From assembly GCA_012729755.1 (NCBI GenBank), contig JAAYCN010000017.1, positions 1-64,000 of the forward strand: 64,000 bases of DNA, written 5' to 3'. The DNA comes from Chloroflexota bacterium. GTDB lineage: Bacteria; Chloroflexota; Anaerolineae; Anaerolineales; Anaerolineaceae. Positions 1 to 7,924 of this stretch are shown here, piece after piece. Position 1 is the stretch's first letter, and the number at the start of each line of letters is the position of its first letter. The notes beneath the pieces are model-generated. The model did not search any database, was not told the origin of the DNA, and saw nothing but the letters and a program-made list of their open reading frames with translations. Made by a program: the position numbers and the translations under genes.

Positions 1-715
1 ACTTAAATATATTAGGAATAACTCCTGCTCCAAATGTCGCTATGCCCATTCTATACATCGCTTTTGCGTGAATTCTGTCATGCCAGAGAAACCTTCTTAG
101 AACTTTTGGGATGGACCACTCTTCCCCATAGCTCCCATCGTAGACTTTTCCTGACAAATAATTCTCTCTCGACTCCAACTTCTCAAAGCCACGCAAACGA
201 TTTTCTACAATTGTTCCGTCATTGGAGACCTCCAAACCGATTTCTCCCCAATAATACGCATTGACATTTTTAGTGTGTAAGTACATTTCCGAAGCAGTAC
301 GAGGCTTTGTTCCGTAAAAAGTTTTTCCTGTGGGGAGCACGCTTTGATCCTTGTCAGGGAAAGAATCATACAGCTTTAAAAAATCGTTTGCTGATTTGAG
401 TACGAGAACTTTTAATCGTTTATACTCTTCAATTGATAAATCCATTCTTTCCGTCTCAAATAAGACCTCTGAGTCTGCATCGCTAATGCATATATCCGAT
501 GCCTTTTCCTGAGTGATTATCGTTTCAATGGAAAATGGCGGGAGCTTTCCTGCCCAAAGAAAATATGATTCAATTTCAAGCGACATCTTTTGTAAAGCCT
601 CTTCTTTTGAGGCACCACGGGTAAAAGCGCCAATAATATTGCTTGAATAAATCAAGCTGTCATTTTTATTATGTTCCCAAACACAATAAACGGTCGTTTT
701 ATCGTTAACAATCAT
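1..715 (-). CDS. Partial protein of unknown function (HicB-like N-terminus, possible DinB-like C-terminus)
   Basis: An open frame runs from an ATG at 715 off the left edge (238 codons, no stop), which is why the ORF track omits it. The N-terminal part, with a GASKEEALQKM stretch followed by an amphipathic ESYFLWAGK segment, resembles the small HicB-type fold. The C-terminal part (VLRRFLWHDRIHAKAMYRMG) resembles the His-containing last helix of DinB/YfiT-like metalloproteins. Both resemblances are by eye. Base composition is visibly more AT-rich than the mutM-prs genes next door, so the gene probably arrived by transfer. The start is not firm: no strong ribosome-binding site is visible, and a TTG lies five codons upstream. 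Function unknown. Confidence 0.55.
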   Translation of the reverse strand, partial: MIVNDKTTVYCVWEHNKNDSLIYSSNIIGAFTRGASKEEALQKMSLEIESYFLWAGKLPPFSIETIITQEKASDICISDADSEVLFETERMDLSIEEYKRLKVLVLKSANDFLKLYDSFPDKDQSVLPTGKTFYGTKPRTASEMYLHTKNVNAYYWGEIGLEVSNDGTIVENRLRGFEKLESRENYLSGKVYDGSYGEEWSIPKVLRRFLWHDRIHAKAMYRMGIATFGAGVIPNIFK

Positions 716-971
716 CTTATTTGCACTCAATCAATGATCGAATTACACTCTTTTTCATTTTGACACCTGAACAGACAATAACATGTCAGTTTATTTTAAC
801 CTGCTTAATTATAGTGCTTAATCATAGTTTTCAATTATGATAACCAGCTATATTTTCCTTTTTTGGAAGTTCTGAAACCCTATTCGTTACTGCGTTTTTC
901 CCCTTGTCATTATTATGATATCCTCCCCCAGCTGCGTTGATCACTCTGGTCTCATGAACAGGTTTGCCGAT
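716..971. other. AT-rich noncoding junction segment
   Basis: About 256 bases lie between the unknown left-edge gene and the truncated methyltransferase. The segment is AT-rich and has no ORF of note. It contains an imperfect inverted repeat around 819-842 (TTAATCATA ... TATGATAA). It presumably holds the promoter of the left-edge gene and the recombination junction near 972. No transposase or tRNA attachment site is visible. Confidence 0.4.
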
Positions 972-1067
972 TTAAGACAAAAGCTGATAAATCAGCGGCA
1001 TTTCATATGCCAGACGGCTTTTCCAGTTGACGAAGTGGTCATAGACTGGCACGAGTTGATCGTACAT
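972..1067 (-). pseudogene. 5' remnant of a class I SAM-dependent methyltransferase
   Basis: An ATG sits only 2 nt after the mutM stop and opens a 31-codon frame that begins MYDQLVPVYDHFVNWKSRLA and then stops. This is the typical N-terminus of small class I methyltransferases (xYDxLxxxYDxxVNW...RLxxE). The SAM-binding glycine motif that should follow is absent. Sequence beyond about 972 is AT-rich and unrelated. I infer that the gene was the last member of the mutM operon and was cut by an insertion or rearrangement. Seen: the ORF and the composition change. Inferred: the family name, from 31 residues. Confidence 0.6.
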
Positions 1068-1069
1068 GA

Positions 1070-1921
1070 TTAATTCTTTTCTGGTTGAAGGGTCTGACAA
1101 TGGGGGCAAATGTGGGTCCCGCGCTGGCTGATTACAATGCGCTCAATGGGGGTGCCGCAGTTGGGGCAGGGGTTGCCAGTCTGTTGATAGACCTGAAAGT
1201 AGTTTTGAAAAGCGCCGCCGCGATAGACCCAGTCGATGCTGGCGCCATTATGCTGGATGCCAAGCTCAAGGACGTGACGGATAGCGATAAGCAATTCGGC
1301 TGAATCTGTTTCACTTAGTGTGTCGCTTGTTCGGCGGGGATGGAGACGAGCCTGGAAGAGCGCTTCATCGGAATAGATGTTACCGATGCCGGCTAAAAAG
1401 CTTTGGTCAAGCAGGAGCGGTTTTAGCTGGCGCCTGGCGGTGTGAAGCATCTGGTGGAATTCTTCCGGAGTCAGTTGAGGGTCTGTGGGTTCAATTCCGA
1501 GATGTTTCAGAACCTGCTGTGGATCAGGTGTCAGCCAGAGGCGGCCGAATTTGCGCGGGTCATTAAACGCCAACCCCCAGCCTGTCGCGAAATGTAAATA
1601 GGCACGATCATGCGGAAGAACAGGCTCGACGGTTCTGGGAGAGCCAAGATTTGAGGCTTTGCGCAGATCACCGCTCATGCGCAGGTGAACGATCAGGTAG
1701 CCTTCATCCAGAATGAAGATAAGAAACTTCCCTCGTCGATTGACATCAACGATGGTACGGCCTTTGACAAACGATTTAAAGACGTCGGGGGAAGGCGTGG
1801 CGAGTGTCCGAGACCAGAAAAGTGAACTGCCGATGATGGTTTGGCCAAGCAAGGAAGGTTCACCAGCGCGCTTGCCGATGAGCACCTGTCGGATGGTTTC
1901 AACTTCGGGTAATTCTGGCAC
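1070..1921 (-). CDS. mutM: Formamidopyrimidine-DNA glycosylase (MutM/Fpg)
   Basis: Base-excision repair glycosylase/AP lyase that removes 8-oxoguanine and ring-opened purines. After removal of Met the protein starts PELPEVE, giving the catalytic Pro and Glu of the family. RRGKFLIF supplies the conserved Lys. The helix-two-turns-helix segment includes GIGNIYSDEALF. The C-terminus carries a four-Cys zinc finger (CPNCG ... CPHCQ). Length (283 aa) is normal. The start codon is GTG. It lies 23 nt after prs and directly before the methyltransferase remnant, as a late gene of the minus-strand operon. Confidence 0.97.
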   Translation of the reverse strand: MPELPEVETIRQVLIGKRAGEPSLLGQTIIGSSLFWSRTLATPSPDVFKSFVKGRTIVDVNRRGKFLIFILDEGYLIVHLRMSGDLRKASNLGSPRTVEPVLPHDRAYLHFATGWGLAFNDPRKFGRLWLTPDPQQVLKHLGIEPTDPQLTPEEFHQMLHTARRQLKPLLLDQSFLAGIGNIYSDEALFQARLHPRRTSDTLSETDSAELLIAIRHVLELGIQHNGASIDWVYRGGAFQNYFQVYQQTGNPCPNCGTPIERIVISQRGTHICPHCQTLQPEKN

Positions 1922-1944
1922 GACTTAGAGGCGTTTTTGTGGCC

Positions 1945-2934
1945 TTACTCATTGAACATGGCGCCAACACTGGTGCCCTCGTTGGCGCGCCTGATCACTT
2001 CAGCAAGCAATGGGCCGATGCTGAGCACAGTGAGGCGCTCACCAAAGAGTGCTTTTTGGCGCGCGTCCAGGGGGATGGTGTTGGTTGTGATGAACTCTTT
2101 GACGGGTTGTTCAGCGAGACGTTCCGTGGCGTTGGCCGAAAGCACGGGATGAATGAAGACGACATAAATATTCCGCGCGCCGTTGAGTTTGGCGATCTGG
2201 ATAGCCTGACACATCGAACCGCCGGTGTCGATCTCATCATCCACAAGCAGAACGTCCCTGTCGCGGACGTCGCCGATGATGGTGAGGGCTTCGGCATGTT
2301 CTTTATTGTCGATGCGGCGTTTTTCGATAAATGCCAAGGGGATGTTGAGAGCCTGAGCATATCGACGGCCGGTTTTGGCAAAGCCAAGATCCGCGGTGAG
2401 CAGCACCGGATTGACCATTTCAGACATCTTACTCAGCAAGAATGGTCTGAGAATGTGATAACCAGTCAGTACATCCCCCGGGATAGAGAAGAATCCCTGG
2501 ATCTGGCCGGCGTGCAGGTCCATAGTCATATAGCGATCGGCTCCGGCGACTTCGATCATGTCAGCGACGAGACGAGCTGTGATCGGCACGCGTGGCTGAT
2601 CTTTGCGGTCGGAGCGCCCGTAGCACATATATGGCACGACAACCGTGATGCGGCCGGCTGAGTCAAGTTTGAGCGTCTGAATGAGAATGAGCAGCTCCAT
2701 CAGGTTGCGATGAACCGGCATGGAGGTGGTTTGGATAATGTAGCAATCCTGCCCGCGCACGGAAGAGTGCAGTTTTACGAAGAGGTTTTCATTGGTGAAC
2801 TCAATGATATCGCGGCCACAAAGCGGAATCCCGAGAATGTCTGAAATTTCCTGAGAAAGTTCCGGAGAGGCTGAGCCTGCAAAAAGATGGATATTCCCGT
2901 AGATTGATTGGGTCTGTGACTTTCTGGATACCAT
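1945..2934 (-). CDS. prs: Ribose-phosphate pyrophosphokinase (PRPP synthase)
   Basis: Makes PRPP from ribose 5-phosphate and ATP for nucleotide, His and Trp synthesis; cytosolic. The 329-aa protein shows the ATP/ribose-phosphate region PYMCYGRSDRKDQPR, the metal-binding DLHAGQIQGFF and the PRPP loop VLLVDDEIDTGG. The loop has Glu where most relatives have Met (VDDMIDTGG), which should not affect function. The ATG at 2934 is preceded by AAAGGG overlapping the stop of the upstream acetyltransferase, 8 nt away, so the two are co-transcribed. Confidence 0.95.
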   Translation of the reverse strand: MVSRKSQTQSIYGNIHLFAGSASPELSQEISDILGIPLCGRDIIEFTNENLFVKLHSSVRGQDCYIIQTTSMPVHRNLMELLILIQTLKLDSAGRITVVVPYMCYGRSDRKDQPRVPITARLVADMIEVAGADRYMTMDLHAGQIQGFFSIPGDVLTGYHILRPFLLSKMSEMVNPVLLTADLGFAKTGRRYAQALNIPLAFIEKRRIDNKEHAEALTIIGDVRDRDVLLVDDEIDTGGSMCQAIQIAKLNGARNIYVVFIHPVLSANATERLAEQPVKEFITTNTIPLDARQKALFGERLTVLSIGPLLAEVIRRANEGTSVGAMFNE

Positions 2935-2942
2935 TGGTGCGT

Positions 2943-3515
2943 TTACCCTTTCTTTTTAGATAGTTTATCCCATTCGGGACGCAGAATGCTCATAATGTGC
3001 ACATCTTGATAGTGGCCTTTCCCAAACGAGGCTTCTCTCAGAGTGCCTTCGTGAATAAAGCCAACTTTCGTATAAGCTTTGAGGCCGCGTTGATTGCTGG
3101 CATTAACCCGCAAGAAGATACGGTGCAAATTTAGCTCAAAAAAGCCGTAATCAAGCAATGTGCGGATCGCTTCGGAGCCAAAACTGCGGTTCCAATAGGC
3201 TTTTTCACCGATGACTATACCGAGCTCGCCATTGCGGTTGACAGTATCTACCTGATTAAAACTGATCGTACCGATTGGCTGCCACTCTGGTTGTGGAATA
3301 TCTTGGCAATCAGCGACTTCAATAACCAGTACCTGCTCAGAGAAAGGCTTTTTAAGCATGCCCTCAAACCAGATTTCTTCGCTGGCGAGGCTCATTATTG
3401 AATGCATGTTGAGGTATTCTGTCACCTCAGGGTCGCCAAACCAGCGCACGAACGTCGGAAGATCCGCGCGCTCTGCGGCTCTCAAACGCACCCCGTTGCC
3501 AAAAAGTTTGGGCAT
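2943..3515 (-). CDS. GNAT-family N-acetyltransferase (RimJ/RimL type)
   Basis: A 190-aa acetyl-CoA-dependent acetyltransferase. It has the RimJ/RimL layout: VRLRAAERADLP at the N-terminus, a central GELGIVIGEKAYW strand-turn, then FGSEAIRTLLDYGFFELNLHR and NQRGLKAYTKVGFIHEG, which form the acetyl-CoA binding motif and the usual C-terminal strand. The substrate (ribosomal protein, small molecule or antibiotic) cannot be told. It sits between aspS and prs; the upstream stop and this gene's ribosome-binding site overlap (TAGGAGCCAGGATG). Confidence 0.88.
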   Translation of the reverse strand: MPKLFGNGVRLRAAERADLPTFVRWFGDPEVTEYLNMHSIMSLASEEIWFEGMLKKPFSEQVLVIEVADCQDIPQPEWQPIGTISFNQVDTVNRNGELGIVIGEKAYWNRSFGSEAIRTLLDYGFFELNLHRIFLRVNASNQRGLKAYTKVGFIHEGTLREASFGKGHYQDVHIMSILRPEWDKLSKKKG

Positions 3516-3523
3516 CCTGGCTC

Positions 3524-4843
3524 CTACGGGGTCAAGCGGTTAGGCCCGCGGAAGAGATAAACTGCTTCGCGGATGTTGGGTAAGTCAAGCATAATCATCA
3601 ACAGGCGGCTCAAACCAAGCCCTAACCCGCCGTGGGGTGGACAGCCATAACGGAAGAAATCAAAATAATCTTTGAGCGGTTCGAGAGACAAGCCCTTATC
3701 CAAGGCCTGTGCCGTTAAGACTTCCACGCGGTGTTCACGCTGGGCGCCGGTAGTGATTTCGAGGCCTTTGCCCAACAGGTCAAAGCTCATCGTCAACCCG
3801 GGGTTGTCAGCATGGCGCATGTGATAGAAGGCTCGCACGGCGACCGGCCAATCTTTGACGAAAACGAAGTCACTGCCGCAGGTTTGTTTGACATAAGCCC
3901 CCAAAGCGCGCTCCGCGCCGGGGTCGAGGTCGCCTTTGCGTTCGGGTGGGAGTTTGTAGCCCTGGGTTTTAAGAATCTGATAGGCTTCCGCCATGGTCAG
4001 CCGAGGGAAGGGCAGGGCAGGAACGGTGAAGTCGACGTCAAAAAGGTCTTTGATTTCGTCAGCGTGTTTGTCGTGTACCTTTTGGTAGACGTGAGCGAGC
4101 CAGTGTTCCATGGCGACCATCACGTCTTCGTGGCTGTTGATCCAGGAGATTTCCATATCAACGCCGGTGAATTCGGTCATGTGACGGGAGGTGAAGGATG
4201 GATCGGCGCGGAAGACCGGACCGATTTCAAAAACTTTTTCAAAACCTGCCGCCATCGCCATCTGTTTGTAGAACTGGGGCGATTGGGCAAGGTAAGCGGT
4301 GGTTTCAAAATAAGGGAGGGTGAAAAGCTCAGCGCCGCCTTCGCTTGGCGCGCCAACGATCTTGGGGGAGTGCATTTCGATATAGCCGTTGGCCAGCCAC
4401 CACTCGCGCATAGCCTGTTCGGCGGTTGTCTGAATTTCAAAGATTTTGCGATTGCGTTCACGGCGAAGGTCAAGATAACGCCAGTCCAATCGAAAATCCT
4501 GCTCGGGCAGATTGTCAGAGTTTGGCTCAAAGGGAAGGGGCATCGGGGCATTGTTTTCAATCTTGACACTCTCAAGCTGCAACTCTAAGCCGCCGAGCTT
4601 GACGACTTCGTTAGCGACGACCTTACCGGTCAGGGTTAAGGATGATTCGGTGCCGATGGTCGAGATTAACTCAGCCAGCTCCGGGTTGCCTTTCTTCCAA
4701 TGCGCTGCCTGGACGAGGCCGGTGTGATCGCGAATGATCAGAAACTGCATGCTTTTTTGGTCGCGAAGCGTCTGCAGCCAGCCTTGAACGGTGACAGTCT
4801 GATCTAATTTTTCCTTCAGATCTTTGATGAAGGTTCTTTTCAT
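3524..4843 (-). CDS. aspS: Aspartate--tRNA(Asp/Asn) ligase, archaeal/eukaryal type
   Basis: Class IIb aminoacyl-tRNA synthetase of 439 aa, far shorter than the roughly 590-aa bacterial AspRS because the GAD insertion domain is absent. An N-terminal OB-fold anticodon-binding domain (about 1-110, TVTVQGWLQTLRDQK) precedes the catalytic core with AQSPQFYKQM, motif 2 (FRADPSFTSRHMTEFTG) and motif 3 (GGLGLGLSRLLMIML). The SPQxYKQ and EFTGxDxE patterns favour aspartate over asparagine specificity. Such enzymes are often non-discriminating and charge tRNA-Asn for a GatCAB amidation route; whether this one does cannot be read from the sequence. SD TTGGAGTTGGAAAT precedes the ATG. Confidence 0.9.
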   Translation of the reverse strand: MKRTFIKDLKEKLDQTVTVQGWLQTLRDQKSMQFLIIRDHTGLVQAAHWKKGNPELAELISTIGTESSLTLTGKVVANEVVKLGGLELQLESVKIENNAPMPLPFEPNSDNLPEQDFRLDWRYLDLRRERNRKIFEIQTTAEQAMREWWLANGYIEMHSPKIVGAPSEGGAELFTLPYFETTAYLAQSPQFYKQMAMAAGFEKVFEIGPVFRADPSFTSRHMTEFTGVDMEISWINSHEDVMVAMEHWLAHVYQKVHDKHADEIKDLFDVDFTVPALPFPRLTMAEAYQILKTQGYKLPPERKGDLDPGAERALGAYVKQTCGSDFVFVKDWPVAVRAFYHMRHADNPGLTMSFDLLGKGLEITTGAQREHRVEVLTAQALDKGLSLEPLKDYFDFFRYGCPPHGGLGLGLSRLLMIMLDLPNIREAVYLFRGPNRLTP

Positions 4844-4879
4844 ATTTCCAACTCCAATTTTAAGAATAAACGCTTGAGA

Positions 4880-5884
4880 TTATAACGCCAATAAACTGCG
4901 AATCGCATCCTGAGGTGATTTTTTTCGATCGATTACCGTCTGGATCGTTGTTTCCATTAGAGCGGGATCGACCTGTGATTGCCAATTGGAGAATAATAAA
5001 TTGCTGATTTGTCTGGCGAGGGTCGCGCGAATGTTGCGTTCATCTTTGCGTTCCCACTCGCCGGTCTGTTTCAACCATTTGGCATGTTTGAGGATGGCGC
5101 TTCTCAGGGCTTCGATGCCGCTCGAATCAACGGCAATGGTTTTGAGGATGGGCGGTTTCCAGGCGGTTGTTGGGGCTGGCTGTGAAGCTGGCTGCGAAGG
5201 TGGCGATTGCAGGCGATGTTTGGCTGACTGAGAGAACTGATAGCCCATTTCGACCATTGTGCGCAGATTGCGCAGGGTTTGGTCTGCCCCGGGATGGTCG
5301 GCTTTGTTAATGATGAGAATGTCAGCGATCTCCAGGATGCCGGCTTTGATCGATTGGATATCGTCGCCCAACCCCGGCACGTCCACGACGATGGTGGTAT
5401 GAGCCAGGTTGACGATATCCACCTCACTTTGACCGGCTCCGACGGTTTCGATAAGCACAAAATCATACCCTGCCGCGTCGAAAACCTGTGAAAAAGCTTC
5501 GGTCTGCAGGGCAAGACCGCCCAAAGCGCCACGGGAAGCCATGGAGCGGATGAAAACTTTGGGGTCGCTCTGCAGGTCGAGCATGCGCACGCGGTCGCCA
5601 AGAATCGCGCCACCGCTATAGGGGCTGGTTGGGTCAACGGCAATCACCGCCACCTGGGGGTCTGCCGGCAGCTGACGCAGAGAAGTGATCAGCGCGTTGA
5701 CGAGCGTGCTTTTGCCTGCTCCGGGAGGGCCGGTAATGCCAATCTTGTGGGCGTGGCCGGTCAATGGGAAGAGCTGTTCGAGCAGGTCGGAACCTGCCGT
5801 TGAACCGGACTCAACCTGACTTAAAACACGAGAAAGGGCTAAACGATTGCCCTTTCTGATGTCTTCAATCATGTTCTGAACCAC
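4880..5884 (-). CDS. meaB: Methylmalonyl-CoA mutase chaperone GTPase MeaB
   Basis: G3E-family P-loop GTPase that guards loading and repair of adenosylcobalamin in methylmalonyl-CoA mutase. Visible motifs: Walker A GPPGAGKSTLVNAL (about 54-67), VAVDPTSPYSGGAILGDRVRM, ETVGAGQSEVDI (switch) and NKADHPGAD (guanine specificity). The 334-aa length fits, with a slightly divergent Ser/Pro/Gln-rich patch near 232-243. The track start is a GTG at 5884; an ATG four codons later is an alternative. It lies 5 nt after the mutase B12-binding subunit, which agrees with its job. Confidence 0.95.
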   Translation of the reverse strand: MVQNMIEDIRKGNRLALSRVLSQVESGSTAGSDLLEQLFPLTGHAHKIGITGPPGAGKSTLVNALITSLRQLPADPQVAVIAVDPTSPYSGGAILGDRVRMLDLQSDPKVFIRSMASRGALGGLALQTEAFSQVFDAAGYDFVLIETVGAGQSEVDIVNLAHTTIVVDVPGLGDDIQSIKAGILEIADILIINKADHPGADQTLRNLRTMVEMGYQFSQSAKHRLQSPPSQPASQPAPTTAWKPPILKTIAVDSSGIEALRSAILKHAKWLKQTGEWERKDERNIRATLARQISNLLFSNWQSQVDPALMETTIQTVIDRKKSPQDAIRSLLAL

Positions 5885-5889
5885 GCCGG

Positions 5890-6291
5890 TTAACGCTCCG
5901 CCACTGCAGCGCAGATATCTTCACTGACCTGGACAGTGGACGTGCCAGGTCCGTACACCTTGCGAACGCCCTGTTCAAGCAGTTGGGGGATGTCAGTTTC
6001 GGGAATGATGCCTCCCAGGAAGACAAACACATTGTCTTGACCATTGGCTTTTAATTTATTAATCACTTGGGGAACAAGCGCGTTGTGGGCGCCGGAAAGA
6101 ATCGAGAGTCCAACCACGTCCACGTCTTCCTGAAGAGCGGCTTCAGCAATCATTTCGGGGGTCTGGCGCAGGCCGGTATAGATGACTTCCATGCCCGCAT
6201 CACGCAGGGCACGGGCGATTACCTTGGCGCCGCGATCATGACCGTCCAGTCCAGGTTTGGCAATCAGAACACGTATTTTTTTATTGGGCAT
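5890..6291 (-). CDS. Methylmalonyl-CoA mutase, cobalamin-binding (small) subunit
   Basis: A 133-aa stand-alone B12-binding domain. [19 protein letters not shown] includes the DxHxxG signature whose His ligates cobalt in the base-off mode, followed by [11 protein letters not shown] and [10 protein letters not shown], typical of the mutase C-terminal Rossmann-like domain. It should pair with a separate large catalytic subunit, which is not in this window. Strong SD (AAGGAGCGAATATG). It heads the minus-strand run B12 subunit-meaB-aspS-GNAT-prs-mutM. Confidence 0.93.
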   Translation of the reverse strand: MPNKKIRVLIAKPGLDGHDRGAKVIARALRDAGMEVIYTGLRQTPEMIAEAALQEDVDVVGLSILSGAHNALVPQVINKLKANGQDNVFVFLGGIIPETDIPQLLEQGVRKVYGPGTSTVQVSEDICAAVAER

Positions 6292-6347
6292 ATTCGCTCC
6301 TTAGTCTTAGAAAATTATACCAAATCCAGACTGAATAAGCGCATATT

Positions 6348-6881
6348 TCAACCTTTGCTCGCATATTCAGCGGTTCCGTAGACGGCAACGATTTCGCCGT
6401 AATAGACCCGATGATAGTCCTTGAGCGGATATCGCTCATGGATGGTGGGATCTATGAACTGAGTTGGGTCAAAATCCTGAGAGTAGATCTTGCGGCACTC
6501 AATTGACAATTCTGCCTGGGCATAGGTTGGTGAAGCAACCGCATGAGAGGCAACTGGCGTCAAACTGGTCTTCACCAGCTTGTTTTCGTCACGGCCCGAA
6601 CGGGTTCCGAGATAAGCGAGGTCTTTTTTGTATTCTTTCGGGAAGACGGTTACCGTAAAATCGGGGTATTTTTCGGTGAACAGAAAGGTATGACGATGCG
6701 GGCGTACCACAATCTGGACGAAGGGAAGGTTCCACATTGTTCCGAGGGCGCCCCAACCGATCGTCATGCAATTGAAATCGCCTGTTGTGAAGTCGCCAGC
6801 GGTCAAGAGGAGGGTTTGGCGGTCAAAAAGATAATGCGGTCGGATGGTCAATTCATAGGGATCAATAGGTTGCAGGTTCAT
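6348..6881 (-). CDS. Flavin reductase-like domain protein
   Basis: A 177-aa FMN-binding split-barrel protein of the flavin reductase-like family. FNCMTIGWGALGTMWNLP matches the conserved flavin-contacting N-terminal region, with FPKEYKKDLAYLGTRSGRDE in the middle. These proteins reduce flavins or bind FMN for partner oxidoreductases; the partner is unknown. I moved the start from 6965 to the internal ATG at 6881 because AAAGGAACGAA precedes it and the family begins near there. The longer ORF would also overlap the divergent promoter of the next gene. Confidence 0.82.
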   Translation of the reverse strand: MNLQPIDPYELTIRPHYLFDRQTLLLTAGDFTTGDFNCMTIGWGALGTMWNLPFVQIVVRPHRHTFLFTEKYPDFTVTVFPKEYKKDLAYLGTRSGRDENKLVKTSLTPVASHAVASPTYAQAELSIECRKIYSQDFDPTQFIDPTIHERYPLKDYHRVYYGEIVAVYGTAEYASKG

Positions 6882-6923
6882 TTCGTTCCTTTCTGTACGC
6901 AAATGAGATGGTCTGGTCTGAAT

Positions 6924-6967
6924 TGTACTCAATTTGGCGGGGCAGTGCTGATGTATAATCTGCAATC
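6924..6967 (+). promoter_or_regulatory. Promoter of flippase-like gene, probable leaderless start
   Basis: TATAAT at 6954-6959 lies just 8 nt before the ATG at 6968, and no Shine-Dalgarno sequence is present. Transcription would begin at or within a base or two of the start codon. No good -35 box is seen at the usual distance, though TG directly precedes the hexamer (an extended -10-like feature). Confidence 0.5.
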
Positions 6968-7924
6968 ATGACCGAAACATTCGATAGGAAAGCGCATAAA
7001 CCTGACTGGCAGGTGATCATCCGTTGGGTCGGCACTGCTCTGTCGATCGGGATTTTGATTTGGCTGTTGTACCAGACCGGCTGGCAGCAGGTCTGGGAGC
7101 AGGTTAAACAACTGGCCTGGTGGCGGATTGTCGGCTGTCTGGTGTTGGTTTTTGTTTCTCGCCTGGCGACCTGGGGGAGGTGGCATACCTTGCTGCAAGT
7201 GCAGGAAGTGAAGGTTAAGTGGCAAGACAGCCTGAGGTTGACCTTCGCGGGATTGTTTGCCTCAAATGTCCTGCCGACTACTATCGGCGGTGATGTGGCC
7301 AGACTGGCTGGGGCGGTGCGTATTGGGGTCGATCCCGCGGTGGCTGCGGCGTCCCTGATGGCAGATCGGCTGGTGGGCATGACAGGCATGTTCTTGATGG
7401 CGCCTTTTGCCATTCCGGCTCTTCTTCAGCGGTACCGTAAAAATCAGATGTCCATGGTGATCGGTTTGGCGTTTGCGGCGTCTTATGAAAACAAATGGTG
7501 GAAAAAAATAAAAAGGGGTATTGAGAAGGTTTTTGGCAGTTTCAATTTCTGGTTGAAACATCCAGTTATTCTGCTGAAAGCGCTCGGCTTCACTTTCATT
7601 CATATGGCGGCGATCTATGGTATCGTGTCGCTGTTGATTGAAGGAATGGGCGAGAAGCTGCCGATTCATCTGATCGCGGGAATCTGGAGCCTGACTTATT
7701 TCATCAGCCTGCTGCCGGTTTCGATCAATGGGCTGGGCTTGCAGGAAGTGACGATCACGAATCTTTTTTCAGTACTGGGCGGCTTAACGCAGGCAACGAC
7801 ATTAAGCCTGGCGGTGATCCTGCGCGCTCTGTGGATTATCGGCAGCCTGCCTGGCGCTTTCTTTCTTTCCAGCGTGATCGCCGGTCAAAGCGTGAAAGGT
7901 AAAGATGAACTTGAAGTCGGATGA
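6968..7924 (+). CDS. Lysylphosphatidylglycerol synthase TM-region/UPF0104-type membrane protein
   Basis: A 318-aa polytopic inner-membrane protein, about eight hydrophobic segments by eye. It carries family patterns: WWRIVGCLVLVFVSRLATWGRWH, LFASNVLPTTIGGDVARL (the conserved PxxxGGD loop), MADRLVGMTGMF and LLPVSINGLGLQE near the C-terminus. Relatives (MprF flippase domain, AglD-like proteins) move or modify lipid-linked molecules. The following gene overlaps by 20 nt and a polyprenyl-phosphate type glycosyltransferase lies beyond, so a role in glycolipid handling is likely but inferred. Confidence 0.85.
   Translation: MTETFDRKAHKPDWQVIIRWVGTALSIGILIWLLYQTGWQQVWEQVKQLAWWRIVGCLVLVFVSRLATWGRWHTLLQVQEVKVKWQDSLRLTFAGLFASNVLPTTIGGDVARLAGAVRIGVDPAVAAASLMADRLVGMTGMFLMAPFAIPALLQRYRKNQMSMVIGLAFAASYENKWWKKIKRGIEKVFGSFNFWLKHPVILLKALGFTFIHMAAIYGIVSLLIEGMGEKLPIHLIAGIWSLTYFISLLPVSINGLGLQEVTITNLFSVLGGLTQATTLSLAVILRALWIIGSLPGAFFLSSVIAGQSVKGKDELEVG

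Noticed and set aside
1939-2661. 240-aa plus-strand ORF across prs
   Set aside because: Shadow of prs on the other strand.
3731-4588. 285-aa plus-strand ORF across aspS
   Set aside because: Antisense shadow of a clear tRNA synthetase gene; low-complexity, no family motif, no SD.
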